A stretch of 64,000 nucleotides of DNA from Sedimentibacter hydroxybenzoicus DSM 7310 (GTDB taxonomy: Bacteria; Bacillota; Clostridia; Tissierellales; Sedimentibacteraceae). Location of the stretch: the NCBI RefSeq assembly GCF_013403245.1, contig NZ_JACBNQ010000003.1, positions 1 through 64,000 of the forward strand, in the 5' to 3' direction. The notes beneath the pieces were generated by a model. It had not been told where the DNA came from and searched no databases. It saw only the letters and a list, made by a program, of their open reading frames with translations. The translations under genes and the position numbers were made by a program. This document shows, piece after piece, positions 35,425 through 44,338 of the stretch. Within the stretch, counting starts at the first letter, position 1, and every line of letters begins with the position of its first letter.

Positions 35425-37359
35425 ATGGATAAAAATTACGAATACATAAGAGTTGCCGTAGCAATACCGACTCTTAAGGTAGCAAATCCAATATACAATA
35501 TAAGGGAAATTGTTTTGCTCTCAAAAAAAGCATATGAAGAGAAAAACGCAAGGGTTGTATTGTTTCCGGAGCTTTGCATAACAGGATATAGCTGCGGAGA
35601 TTTATTTAATCAGAGGGCACTTATAAACGGAGCCGAGGAAGCTTTGCAGCTATTGCTTAATGAGACCGAGGATCTTAATATTTTAGTAGCCGTAGGTATG
35701 CCCGTATATATTGATAATCAATTGTTTAATTGTGCCGTACTGCTGAAAAACGGTAAGATTCTCGGAGTTGTTCCAAAAACATATGTGCCGAACTATAATG
35801 AATTTTATGAAAAGAGATGGTTTGCTTCATCTCTTTCGAGAATATCTGACGAAGTAACGTTGTGTGGGCAAAATATTCCCTTTAATGAAAACATGCTGTT
35901 TAAAGACACACTTTCATCCTTATGCATAGGATTTGATATTTGTGAGGACTTGTGGGTAAGTATACCTCCAAGCTCATATCATACAATTCACGGGGCAAAT
36001 TTAATTTTGAATCTTTCTGCCAGCAATGAAACAGTGGGGAAAAGTGACTACAGAAGAGATATAGTAAGAATTCAATCATCAAAATGTATGACCTCCTATT
36101 GTTTTGCATCGGCAGGACAATCCGAAAGCACTACAGATGTGGTATCATCGGGTCATGCGTTGATTGCCGAAAACGGCCTGATTTTAAATGAGGACAGATT
36201 TTCAACTGAAAGCAGCATAATCTATGCTGATATAGATTTAGAAAAGCTTAAAAACGATAGAGTTAAATTCAACAGCTACATGGGGAGAATTGAAAATAGG
36301 GATTATAGATATGTAAGCTTTGAGCTTGGATATTCGGAAAATCTTCAATTGGATAGATTTATAGATAAATACCCGTTCGTTCCAGCTAATACAGCAGAAA
36401 GAAACCATAGATGCAAAGAAATATTAAACATACAGGCAACAGGACTTTATCAAAGATTATATAAAATAGGTGCTAAAAAAGCAGTTATAGGAATATCCGG
36501 CGGTCTGGACAGTACCTTAGCTTTATTGGTAACAGTTGAATCATTTAAAAAGCTTAAGCTTCCTATGGAAAATATTATAGCAATAACAATGCCGGGATTC
36601 GGTACATCCTCAAGGACGTACAATAACGGCTTGATATTGATGAAGGAGTTGGGTGTAACTTCAAAGGAAATTTCAATCAAGGATGCATGCATACAGCATT
36701 TTAAGGATATAGGGCACGATATTAACATACATGATGTTACATACGAAAACGCACAGGCAAGAGAAAGAACTCAAATTTTGATGGACTATGCAAACAAGGA
36801 AAATGCAATAGTAGTGGGAACCGGAGATTTATCTGAACTGGCTTTAGGCTGGTGCACATACAATGGCGATCACATGTCGATGTACGGAGTAAATTCTGGT
36901 ATACCTAAGACATTGGTTAAATATATGGTTAAATGGTATGCAGAAGAACATGCTGAAGGAAATATAAGAAAAGCCCTGTTAGACGTCTATGATACACCTG
37001 TAAGCCCTGAACTTCTGCCGACTGATAAGGCAGGAAACATTGCACAGCTTACCGAAAAATCGGTAGGCTCATACGATTTGAATGATTTCTTCTTGTTTAA
37101 CATGCTCAGGAACGGTTATGGACCTGAAAAAATATATTTCCTTGCTAAAATTGCTTTTAAGGATGAATTCAGTAACGAAGTAATTCTTGAAACTCTGAAA
37201 AATTTCTATAAAAGATTTTTCACACAGCAATTTAAACGCTCCTGCATGCCTGACGGTGTAAAGGTCGGCTCAGTTTCCTTATCTCCAAGGGGTGACTGGA
37301 AAATGCCAAGCGATGCATCTTATGAATTATGGCTGGATAGGTTGAATAGAATTGGTTAA
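35425..37359 (+). CDS. nadE: glutamine-dependent NAD+ synthetase
   Basis: ATG 35425 is favoured over 35419 because AGGGGA is 6 nt upstream. The 644-aa enzyme has an N-terminal nitrilase-type glutaminase domain (VLFPELCITGYSCGD, PKTYVPNYNEFYEKRWF, catalytic Cys in GFDICEDLW) and a C-terminal synthetase with the PP-loop VIGISGGLDSTLAL. It amidates nicotinate adenine dinucleotide. It is the last gene before rnpB. Confidence 0.95.
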   Translation: MDKNYEYIRVAVAIPTLKVANPIYNIREIVLLSKKAYEEKNARVVLFPELCITGYSCGDLFNQRALINGAEEALQLLLNETEDLNILVAVGMPVYIDNQLFNCAVLLKNGKILGVVPKTYVPNYNEFYEKRWFASSLSRISDEVTLCGQNIPFNENMLFKDTLSSLCIGFDICEDLWVSIPPSSYHTIHGANLILNLSASNETVGKSDYRRDIVRIQSSKCMTSYCFASAGQSESTTDVVSSGHALIAENGLILNEDRFSTESSIIYADIDLEKLKNDRVKFNSYMGRIENRDYRYVSFELGYSENLQLDRFIDKYPFVPANTAERNHRCKEILNIQATGLYQRLYKIGAKKAVIGISGGLDSTLALLVTVESFKKLKLPMENIIAITMPGFGTSSRTYNNGLILMKELGVTSKEISIKDACIQHFKDIGHDINIHDVTYENAQARERTQILMDYANKENAIVVGTGDLSELALGWCTYNGDHMSMYGVNSGIPKTLVKYMVKWYAEEHAEGNIRKALLDVYDTPVSPELLPTDKAGNIAQLTEKSVGSYDLNDFFLFNMLRNGYGPEKIYFLAKIAFKDEFSNEVILETLKNFYKRFFTQQFKRSCMPDGVKVGSVSLSPRGDWKMPSDASYELWLDRLNRIG

Positions 37360-37367
37360 TAATGCAT

Positions 37368-37396
37368 TTGACTTTAAAAATAAATTACTGTAATAT
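37368..37396 (+). promoter_or_regulatory. sigma-A promoter of rnpB
   Basis: TTGACT (37368-37373) and TAATAT (37391-37396) with a 17-bp spacer set the start at about 37402-37403, which is exactly the first base of the P1 helix. Confidence 0.8.
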
Positions 37397-37401
37397 GTAA
37401 A

Positions 37402-37733
37402 GGAGTAAATTATACAGTCGCATGCTTTTGCATGAGGAAAGTCCGTGCTCCGTAGAGCAGGGTGCCGGGTAACACCCGGTGAGGGTGACCTCAAGGATAG
37501 TGCAACAGAAATAGACCGCCGAGCAATCGGCAAGGATGGAAAGGTGAGGTAAGAGCTCACCGGCAATTAGGCGACTAATTGGCCATGTAAACCCCACCCG
37601 GAGCAAGACCAAAAAAGGACCTTGGAGTGGCTGCTCGTCACAGTCCAAATGGTAGGTTGCTGGAGCCTGTCGGCAACGTCAGGCGTAGATAGATGACTGT
37701 TTAAAACAGAACACGGCTTACATATTTACTCTA
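37402..37733 (+). ncRNA. rnpB: RNase P RNA, with 3' end supplied by an integrated element
   Basis: P1 is formed by GAGTAAAT (37403-37410) and ATTTACTC (37724-37731). The conserved GAGGAAAGTCC (37434-37444), ACAGAAA and the 3' block AGAACACGGCTTAC are all present. At about 332 nt it is a compact bacterial RNA. It cleaves the 5' leader of pre-tRNAs with RnpA. The element at 37710-49396 entered this 3' block, so the last bases and the terminator (37746-37773) now come from the element, and the RNA should remain functional. Confidence 0.95.
37710..37723 (+). repeat. attachment core, left (attL)
   Basis: AACACGGCTTACAT, identical to 49383-49396. The core is a part of the conserved rnpB 3' segment. 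Confidence 0.85.
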
Positions 37734-37745
37734 AACCTTATTATC

Positions 37746-37773
37746 AAAAAACATTGAGAAATCAGTGTTTTTT
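37746..37773 (+). terminator. element-supplied terminator of rnpB
   Basis: AAAAAACATTG and CAGTGTTTTTT form the stem (one G-T mispair), followed by GCTTTTT. It replaces the original terminator now found at 49424-49447. Confidence 0.65.
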
Positions 37774-37796
37774 GCTTTTTAAGCCCCTTTTGAAAA

Positions 37797-37813
37797 TTGG
37801 CTTATTGTCGGGT
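37797..37813 (+). repeat. 17-bp direct repeat, left copy
   Basis: TTGGCTTATTGTCGGGT is identical to 49264-49280. Both copies lie inside the element close to its ends (73 bp from the left core, 102 bp from the right core), as expected of recombinase arm sites. Confidence 0.7.
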
Positions 37814-37929
37814 GTAAATAAAACCGTAGTTTTGCGTTATTAACTGAGAAACTCTATAAGCTTATATATATTTTGTTGCATTATAACTCAGCTAAAATAG
37901 TATGTCAATACATAAATTGTGATTTTTTG

Positions 37930-37941
37930 TTGAAATATCAA
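37930..37941. repeat. TTGAAATWTCAA palindrome, site 1
   Basis: TTGAAATATCAA followed by TG. Related sites are at 46354-46365, 48176-48187 and 49304-49315, all in intergenic DNA of the element. See the note on this family in the findings. Confidence 0.6.
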
Positions 37942-37974
37942 TGAAAACAAAAAATAGAGCCTGTTGGCTCTATT

Positions 37975-38895
37975 TTATCCTATTAATTCACATACATCAT
38001 TTAAGTTTGTTGGTATTAAATGTGTGTATATTTCCAATGTTCTTATATCTTTATGCCCTGTATATTGGGCTATTTTTTTCAGGCTTACATTTTTCCTTAC
38101 AAGGTTCGTTATGAAACTATGCCTAAACGTATGTATCGTTATGTTAAAATCTGCTTTATCCTGAACACCGCTGTTTCTTACATACTTTTTTACAAGGTCA
38201 TTTAAAGCGTCCTTTCCTATTTTGAATACTTTCCCCGATATTCTGTTTTCTATTGCTAAATAATCTATAAGTGCTTGTCTAAGGCTCTTCGACAAAGGCA
38301 CAATCGAAACATTATCCGTTTTGGAATGTTTTATTGTAATTATATCTCTTACAAAGTCTATATCTTCCCAATTTAATGCTAAGACACTACTCCTTCTGCA
38401 ACCTGTACTACGTAAAAACTCTAAAATTGCGATATCTCTTATGTTATTTTGGGTTCTATCTTTCTTGGCTGTTTCAACTATTTTCTTTATGTCTTCTTCG
38501 TCAAGGTATTTTGGAAGATTCAATGTTTTTTCTTCATCGAAAATCTGATTTCTAACCCTTTTAAATGAAAAATCCTTTACAAAATTATCTTCTATAAACC
38601 CAAACTCTTCTAAAAAGTCATAGAACACTTTCAAAGAGTCATATTTTCTATCTACTGTCGATTTTTTATACTCTTTTGTCGTTATTTTCTCCGTCAGAAA
38701 GTTTCTGTAATTCATTATATGTGCTTTGCCTATGGAGTCTATATAGCATATAGAGGGGTATTTCTCTTTTATGTAGTTTTCAAAAATCAAGATATCTATT
38801 TTATAAGCTCCGATTGTGGAGTCTTTTAAACCTTTAATATTCAAGTAGGAAGGGAATTGCTCAATGGCCTTTTTTAAAGTTATTTTTTCCTTCAA
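37975..38895 (-). CDS. tyrosine recombinase/integrase 1
   Basis: The 306-aa protein has an N-terminal SAM-like core-binding domain (YLNIKGLKDSTIGAYKIDIL) and a catalytic domain with Arg in STGCRRSSVLAL, the Lys-containing IKHSKTDN loop, HTFRHSF, the GHKDIRT His and nucleophile Tyr in LEIYTHL. It ends 252 bp from the left core. It is a candidate for the enzyme that inserted the element in rnpB. The end of the gene is preceded by only weak terminator sequence. Confidence 0.92.
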   Translation of the reverse strand: MKEKITLKKAIEQFPSYLNIKGLKDSTIGAYKIDILIFENYIKEKYPSICYIDSIGKAHIMNYRNFLTEKITTKEYKKSTVDRKYDSLKVFYDFLEEFGFIEDNFVKDFSFKRVRNQIFDEEKTLNLPKYLDEEDIKKIVETAKKDRTQNNIRDIAILEFLRSTGCRRSSVLALNWEDIDFVRDIITIKHSKTDNVSIVPLSKSLRQALIDYLAIENRISGKVFKIGKDALNDLVKKYVRNSGVQDKADFNITIHTFRHSFITNLVRKNVSLKKIAQYTGHKDIRTLEIYTHLIPTNLNDVCELIG

Positions 38896-39289
38896 AAATA
38901 CCAGTCCCTTCGTCTTTGTTTTGGTTTTACATTTTGGTCTGTTAAGACCCCTCCAAAAACTAAGAAAGACTTTTCTTCTTAGGATATATTTATTTTACAT
39001 ATATATCAATGTATTAAATTAATCGATTAATTTCATAAGGACTTTTTATTAATCCTTATATTTATAAAATACTCAAAAAAAAGATTTATTTCAAGAGTAA
39101 GTTTTATTTTTGCGTGGTAATTTATGGTAGAACAATGTGCCGTTGAAATAACAGCAAAATAAGTTATACGTCTCTCCACAGAACATATAGTAAAATGTGA
39201 GGTTTTAAAGAAAACAAAGAAAAATCAAAAGAACTTAATAAAGGCCAAGAAAATACAAAGGAAGAATTTTTTGTGAAGAGGACGTTAAA
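38896..39289. other. divergent regulatory region of the element (int1 / radC)
   Basis: This 394-bp gap holds: CTAAGAA/TTCTTAG arms near 38960-38985; a perfect 18-bp palindrome AAATTAATCGATTAATTT at 39016-39033; an AAGGA/TCCTT inverted repeat near 39037-39058; and, at about 39114-39150, TGGTAATTTATGG...AACAATGT plus GTTGAAATAAC, which recur at 46314-46365. TATAGTAAAAT near 39186 may be the -10 region of the radC-like gene. It looks like the switch region between the leftward recombinase and the rightward genes. Confidence 0.5.
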
Positions 39290-39898
39290 ATGGAGAAAAG
39301 TATTATAAAAGAGAGAGTTCAGAAATATGGAGTAGATTCATTAATGGATTGGGAGTTATTGCATTTACTTACAAGTGTGGAACCAGAGGAATTACAGCAA
39401 TTTAAGGATTTTAATGATTTGAGAGACAAAATAGAAATGCTTAAAGCCACTGATATACAAAAACAAAAGGTTAGAGCAGTTTTTAGTATTTTCACAAGAA
39501 TCGGAAAAGAAAACACTAACAGGACTAAGATTTCAAGTCCGTCAGATGCCTATGAACTCCTGAAATGGGAAATGGAGCATCTAAAAAAGGAAGAATTTAG
39601 AGTTGTATTGCTTGACACCAAAAATCACGTAATAGATGTAAAAACGATAAGTGTCGGGAGTCTCAATTCTTCAATCGTTTCTCCGCAGATTGTTATGAAG
39701 GAAGCTATTATTAATTCAGCAAGTTCAGTTATTCTGGCTCACAACCACCCTTCAGGTAATTCAGAAAGTTCAAGAGAAGATTTTTTGCTGACCGAAAGAC
39801 TAATTCAATGTTTTAAGTTAGTAGGAATCAGCGTTATAGACCATATCATAATCGGGCAAAATAACTTTTACTCTTTTAAAGAAGACGGGTTAATTTAA
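39290..39898 (+). CDS. RadC-like JAB-domain protein
   Basis: The 202-aa protein has a short helix-hairpin-helix-like N-terminus and a JAB/MPN domain with the metal motif AHNHPSGNSESSREDF. RadC-like proteins are frequent on mobile elements; their enzymatic role is not established. GAGG is 8 nt before the ATG. It is the first rightward gene of the element. Confidence 0.88.
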   Translation: MEKSIIKERVQKYGVDSLMDWELLHLLTSVEPEELQQFKDFNDLRDKIEMLKATDIQKQKVRAVFSIFTRIGKENTNRTKISSPSDAYELLKWEMEHLKKEEFRVVLLDTKNHVIDVKTISVGSLNSSIVSPQIVMKEAIINSASSVILAHNHPSGNSESSREDFLLTERLIQCFKLVGISVIDHIIIGQNNFYSFKEDGLI

Positions 39899-40086
39899 GC
39901 TCAAAAACAAGTCAAACAAATGACTTGTTTTTTTTATGCTTGATAGAACACATTTTCGTTATGGCTTTGGGGACATCTGTATAACATATAATATGTAAAG
40001 GTGTTGGATATTAAATACCAACATAATATTTACTCAAATCCTTGTGGATTGTAATATTCATAAATCAAAACGCCACAATTTTTATA

Positions 40087-40287
40087 GCAGACAGCCCCAC
40101 GGGGAACAAGACGGTTTTACGTTCCGTTTCACTTCACATAAAACCTACAATTATATGCCCGCCCTTTGGGCGAACATATAATTGACTTGTTCCGCCGTTA
40201 TGCGACTGTCGGAGAAATTCCGCCTTTGGCGGCCAAAGCGGAGCTTTTAATTTCTCCTGTCGCATATACTGCCGTGGGTCTGTCTGC
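40087..40287 (+). other. 201-bp multi-branched palindromic region (candidate oriT, replication origin or RNA)
   Basis: Outer arms GCAGACAGCCCCACGG (40087-40102) and CCGTGGGTCTGTCTGC (40272-40287) pair at 15 of 16 positions. Inside: GGAACAAG/CTTGTTCC (40103-40110/40186-40193) enclosing ACGG/CCGT and AATTATATG/CATATAATT (40149-40157/40175-40183) capped by CGCCCtttGGGCG. A second arm has TATGCGAC/GTCGCATA (40199-40206/40259-40266), GGAGAAATT/AATTTCTCC (40211-40219/40249-40257), capped by CCGCCtttGGCGG and CTTTGG/CCAAAG. G+C is about 50% against about 30% around it. There is no long reading frame. Confidence 0.85.
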
Positions 40288-40361
40288 CGAGAGTTCAAGG
40301 TATTACGCAAATCAGAGTGTTTAGCATCACACTAATAGTAAGAAGAAAGGAGCATAAAACT

Positions 40362-40955
40362 ATGGCAAAAGGACGAAAAAGAACAACTAACTTGACCTTT
40401 ATGGAAAAGGATAAACGTCTATTTCAAGGTATTTCTAAGTGCGGTAAAGCAATAACACCTTTAATAGAGAAATATTACAACATTTCTCAAAAAAGAATTG
40501 ACCGCTTTGTAAAGCAAGGTTATTTAATAAAAAGTTCTGCCATTTGGGAAAATAAATCGATAATGTGCTATGGACTAAGCGAAAAAGGTAAGAAGTGGGT
40601 AAAGAACAATATTCACACCGTAAATAGCTTATATAAGCCAGCAAGAGGAGCTACTCACGACATAGCACTATTTCAAGAGTATAGCAAACTAAGCAGGAAA
40701 GAACAGGATTTATCCTTAACAGAAACAGATATATCACGACAGAACAAGCTAAGCTATGCCTCTCCCGTAGATTTGTATATCCCACCATATCAAGACGAAA
40801 GCGGCATCATAATTCAAGGACAAGCCATTGAAATTATTACCCCCGCTTATTCAAAAGATGACATTGAGAAGAAAGCAATCTATGTTGAAGAATGCCTAAA
40901 AACAAGTAATTTTAAACAAATTTTTGTAAATTACAAGCATACACGAGAACTCTAA
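40362..40955 (+). CDS. winged-helix protein, possibly replication-relaxation-like
   Basis: ATG 40362 has AAGGAG 8-9 nt upstream (197 aa). The first 90 residues form a winged helix (QKRIDRFVKQGYLIKSS ... CYGLSEKGKKWV). The second half (VDLYIPPYQDE, IIQGQAIEIITPAYSKDDIEKKA) recalls the restriction-endonuclease-like half of replication-relaxation family proteins of plasmids, but key residues are not certain. It begins 74 bp after the structured region and heads a run of four genes ending with the coupling ATPase. It may bind the structured DNA. Confidence 0.7.
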   Translation: MAKGRKRTTNLTFMEKDKRLFQGISKCGKAITPLIEKYYNISQKRIDRFVKQGYLIKSSAIWENKSIMCYGLSEKGKKWVKNNIHTVNSLYKPARGATHDIALFQEYSKLSRKEQDLSLTETDISRQNKLSYASPVDLYIPPYQDESGIIIQGQAIEIITPAYSKDDIEKKAIYVEECLKTSNFKQIFVNYKHTREL

Positions 40956-40972
40956 GGAAAGGAGAGCAAAAA

Positions 40973-41839
40973 ATGAATATGGTAAATAACAATCAACTAC
41001 GAATAAAGGATTTTCCGAAAGAAATAAGCAAGATAGCACAGGAACGATTCATAAAGGGCGATAATTTGATAATTAATTTAAAGGAAATCAATATTTCCCC
41101 AATACAGAGCGTTTTAATAGTCCTTTACTATTATGACTACTTAAGCTTTATCTATAAGGCAGGAAAAGGACTTATCCTATATAAACAGATAGAACGGTAT
41201 ATGAAAGAATACCAAAATATCAGCGTTAGGCATACAAGAAACGTAATAGAAGAAATGTATTTTTACAGATTAATTGAAAAGTCCAATAAATGGGGCAATT
41301 GCTATATAAAAATGACAAACCCTTCATATCGATTTTTCAGTAATGGGAAAAACCTTAAAAAATCGCAAGAAATCGGGAGCTTGAAGAGAAACATATTTAT
41401 AACCGAGCATTATTTGAGATACAAACCAGATATGAGAGAAAGCTTCATAAATATAATAGCAGGTCAAAATATATTACAAGCTGAAAGGCTGGAACAATTG
41501 GAAAAGCACAATATATTTCTTGAAAACATCACAAAGGATAAGGAAGACAACCTTATTATACACTTTGGGCTATTAGATATATCAAGCACAATAAATATTA
41601 ATACTATTAAGGAAAAAATCGAATTGATAAATAGCTTTTTCAACTTGAATTACAACAATATCCATTTCCGACTTAACATAAATACACAGGACAATACAAG
41701 GTATCAATTCCTAAAAAACAAGTGGAATAAATCAACCCCCTATGTAAAAGCCACACGATTTAAAAGCATTACATTCACCAATTTAAGCATTAAGAGGTAT
41801 TTCACTTTTAATGCGGATAGTCAAATTACAGAACAATAA
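40973..41839 (+). CDS. hypothetical element protein, 288 aa
   Basis: AAAGGAGAG precedes the ATG. The protein is basic, without signal peptide or membrane spans. A region near residues 60-105 (KQIERYMKEYQNISVRHTRN) could be a winged helix; the C-terminal half is beta-rich. No family recognised. It lies between the winged-helix gene and the 154-aa gene, with 17-18 bp gaps, in one operon with the coupling ATPase. Confidence 0.75.
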   Translation: MNMVNNNQLRIKDFPKEISKIAQERFIKGDNLIINLKEINISPIQSVLIVLYYYDYLSFIYKAGKGLILYKQIERYMKEYQNISVRHTRNVIEEMYFYRLIEKSNKWGNCYIKMTNPSYRFFSNGKNLKKSQEIGSLKRNIFITEHYLRYKPDMRESFINIIAGQNILQAERLEQLEKHNIFLENITKDKEDNLIIHFGLLDISSTININTIKEKIELINSFFNLNYNNIHFRLNINTQDNTRYQFLKNKWNKSTPYVKATRFKSITFTNLSIKRYFTFNADSQITEQ

Positions 41840-41857
41840 TCGAAAGGAGAAGAATAT

Positions 41858-42322
41858 ATGTTTAAACGATTTTTAAAAGAAAACAACATAGAAGAAAATA
41901 TCATTACAAGAGATATATACAGATTAATAAGAAAGATAGATTTAATAGATTACAGCCCAAGGACAAAATACACCATTTTTAATGAGTTAGCAAAAATTTA
42001 TATCGGAATAGAAAGGCATACAATGCTGTTGCTTGAAATGGGTGGAAAAGCCGAAAAAATGGGATACTTTTTAGAATTGGACATTTTAGAACGATTTATA
42101 AGATATTTGATTAAACATTTTAGATTCGAGCAGGATTTTATTAGTTTAGTCGAAAGAAACAAGAGAAATATCGAGTATGTATGTGGAACAGAGGGACAAG
42201 TCAATATTAACAATACTGTATTTGATACCATAGAAGTTGGAGAAGAAACAGAAAACATAAATACAGATGAAAAAGATGCTGAAATGAAGGACATATTAGA
42301 AATATTAGATTTAGAAGAATAA
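41858..42322 (+). CDS. hypothetical helical element protein, 154 aa
   Basis: AAAGGAG is well placed before the ATG. The product is helical for residues 1-110 and has an acidic tail (EVGEETENINTDEKDAE ... ILDLEE). No family is recognised. A short hairpin with U tract follows (42327-42350), so the coupling ATPase gene may be read less than its upstream neighbours. Confidence 0.7.
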   Translation: MFKRFLKENNIEENIITRDIYRLIRKIDLIDYSPRTKYTIFNELAKIYIGIERHTMLLLEMGGKAEKMGYFLELDILERFIRYLIKHFRFEQDFISLVERNKRNIEYVCGTEGQVNINNTVFDTIEVGEETENINTDEKDAEMKDILEILDLEE

Positions 42323-42326
42323 GCAT

Positions 42327-42350
42327 TCCCCCGTTAAGGGGGATTTGTTT
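42327..42350 (+). terminator. compact terminator or attenuator
   Basis: CCCCC-GTTAA-GGGGG followed by ATTTGTTTTT. It stands in the 57-bp gap before the coupling ATPase start. Confidence 0.65.
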
Positions 42351-42379
42351 TTACATTACTGATGAAAGGAGCAAAACGA

Positions 42380-44272
42380 ATGAAAATAGATTTTGATAAG
42401 CATAAAAGCGAGATTACAATACTTATAACGGTTTTAACCGTATTTCAAGCCTTACTAATAGGTGGGCTTTTTCTTAAAAAAGGAGCATTTATAATTTTTA
42501 CCATTATTACACTTGTCAGCGGCAGTTTCTCAATAGTTATAGAAAATAAGAAAAGGCTTTATATTTCAACAATACTTTATATTATTTATTTGCTTATATA
42601 TGTCAATAACATACTATTAGGTAATTTAGACGTCTTGTTGAAAATAATGCTTTACGTCTTGTTTGTTGTCCTATTCATAAGCTATATAAGTGTAAAGGAG
42701 ATAGACATAATAGAGCAAATAGAAAAGATAAAGCCATTGTTGAGCCTTAATTTTCGCAATCTCAGAAGAGACAAGCCTAAAAAGGGTGATGTTTGTATTT
42801 GTAAGACAAAAAACAAGCCTGTTTATATTCCCATAAAAGATAGATTTCTCCACACTCTGATACTTGGTCCTACGGGGTGTGGTAAAACATCACAGTCCAT
42901 TTTACCTATGATTAATCAGGATATGGCATTTAATGAATGTGGAATAACGGTTATAGAACCAAAGGGAGACTTAGCAGAAAAGGTTTATGCTATGGCACAG
43001 CATTACGGCAGGAAGGTAATATATTTTAATCCAACATTGGATTCCTGTCCAACATTTAACCCCTTGTATGGAGATGAAGAAGATGTAGTAGAGAATATGG
43101 CAACGACATTTAAAATGCTGAAACCTGATTCCCCTCAGTTTTTTCAGGATATGGAAGAACAGCTAATAAGGAATGCCTTGAAACTGCTTAAAAGATTAAA
43201 AGGAAATCAGGCAACTTTAATAGATTTGAACAATTTAATGTTTGATATTGGCGGTATAGGAAAAAACCTGATAAACAATTTTGAGGAACATAATAAAAAT
43301 AAAGTTCAAAGTTTATCATTAAAACAGGAAAACGAGGAAATTATCAGCTATTTTAAGCAGAATTACTTCAATGAAAATGACCAGACTTTTGAAAACACAT
43401 CAGGAGTTCGCACACAGGTTGCGAAAGTCGTTTCAAATAAGTATTTACGTAAGGTTTTAAATCCTCAAAATGGTAAAAGTGATATTGATTTTTCTAAACA
43501 TTTGGAAGGTTGCGGCATTATTACTATTTCCACGGAGCAAGGAAAACTAAGGGATTTAGGCTCTTTCTTAGGGTATTTTATTATCTTAAACTTCCAATCG
43601 GCTGTTTTTAAGAGAGGGGGAGACGAAGATACCAGAAGACCACATTTTTTATACATAGATGAGTTTCAGACCTATGCCAATTCAGGATTTTCCGATATGC
43701 TGACACAGGGACGCTCTTATAGAGTTGCTTCCACCATTGCCACACAAAACAGGGCATTAATAGGAATGGGGAGCGGAAAGGACGGGAAAGATTTTATTGA
43801 ATTGGTTTCAACTAATGCCCGAAATGTTATTATTTATCCCGGTGGAAACTATTCAGATGCCAAATATTACAGCGACCAATTCGGAGAAATACTGACTAAA
43901 AGAAAAAGCACAGGAACGAGCAAACAAAGGTTCAATATACTTAATGGGAATAGCAGTAATACCGCAACGGACAATAAAAGTTTTTCTGAGCAATGGGAAA
44001 ATCGTATCAGACCAGCGGACATTATTTACAGACCATTCGGAGAAATCATATATTGTATTATAAAAAATAACACCATACAACTGCCTAATGTCGGTAAAGT
44101 GTCATTTCTCTCAGAAGAGCTAAACGGAAAGCTTTCTAAAATGGTGAGGGAAAATAAGGAAATCCTTGCCGCAGGAATTAACCCTGATTTTTATAGAAAT
44201 GAAAAAGGGGAGTTTGTAAAAAGCATAGATGAAATATTGAGAGATAATATAAAGATAGATAGTATGATTTAA
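42380..44272 (+). CDS. VirD4/TraG-type coupling ATPase
   Basis: ATG 42380 has AAAGGAG 9 nt upstream. The 630-aa protein has three or four N-terminal membrane spans (about 14-105), Walker A GPTGCGKT (163-170), VIEPKGDLAEKVYAMA, and Walker B FLYIDEF with TQGRSYRVASTIATQNRA. These are hallmarks of type IV coupling proteins that bring DNA-relaxase complexes to a transport channel. No relaxase or other channel gene is recognised in the element, so the protein may work with a helper's machinery or with an unrecognised partner. A terminator follows at 44289-44317. Confidence 0.9.
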   Translation: MKIDFDKHKSEITILITVLTVFQALLIGGLFLKKGAFIIFTIITLVSGSFSIVIENKKRLYISTILYIIYLLIYVNNILLGNLDVLLKIMLYVLFVVLFISYISVKEIDIIEQIEKIKPLLSLNFRNLRRDKPKKGDVCICKTKNKPVYIPIKDRFLHTLILGPTGCGKTSQSILPMINQDMAFNECGITVIEPKGDLAEKVYAMAQHYGRKVIYFNPTLDSCPTFNPLYGDEEDVVENMATTFKMLKPDSPQFFQDMEEQLIRNALKLLKRLKGNQATLIDLNNLMFDIGGIGKNLINNFEEHNKNKVQSLSLKQENEEIISYFKQNYFNENDQTFENTSGVRTQVAKVVSNKYLRKVLNPQNGKSDIDFSKHLEGCGIITISTEQGKLRDLGSFLGYFIILNFQSAVFKRGGDEDTRRPHFLYIDEFQTYANSGFSDMLTQGRSYRVASTIATQNRALIGMGSGKDGKDFIELVSTNARNVIIYPGGNYSDAKYYSDQFGEILTKRKSTGTSKQRFNILNGNSSNTATDNKSFSEQWENRIRPADIIYRPFGEIIYCIIKNNTIQLPNVGKVSFLSEELNGKLSKMVRENKEILAAGINPDFYRNEKGEFVKSIDEILRDNIKIDSMI

Positions 44273-44288
44273 GGGCTTATGCCTAAAA

Positions 44289-44317
44289 TAAAACCACCCC
44301 TTGTTTTGAGGGGTGAT
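44289..44317. terminator. terminator between convergent genes
   Basis: AACCACCCCTTG and GAGGGGTGATTT form a G+C-rich stem with T-rich flank, after the coupling ATPase and before the end of the leftward stalk-domain gene. Confidence 0.7.
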
Positions 44318-44338
44318 TTGTTAAATAAACTATCAATA

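Noticed and set aside
37402-37733. rnpB as a broken gene because of the insertion
   Set aside because: The conserved blocks, the P1 pairing and a terminator are all restored by the element's left end.
40087-40287. CRISPR array or retron RNA
   Set aside because: The palindromes are not tandem spaced repeats, and no cas gene or reverse transcriptase is present.
42380-44272. Complete conjugative ICE
   Set aside because: No VirB4-like ATPase, no other channel genes and no recognised relaxase occur; only a coupling protein is present.
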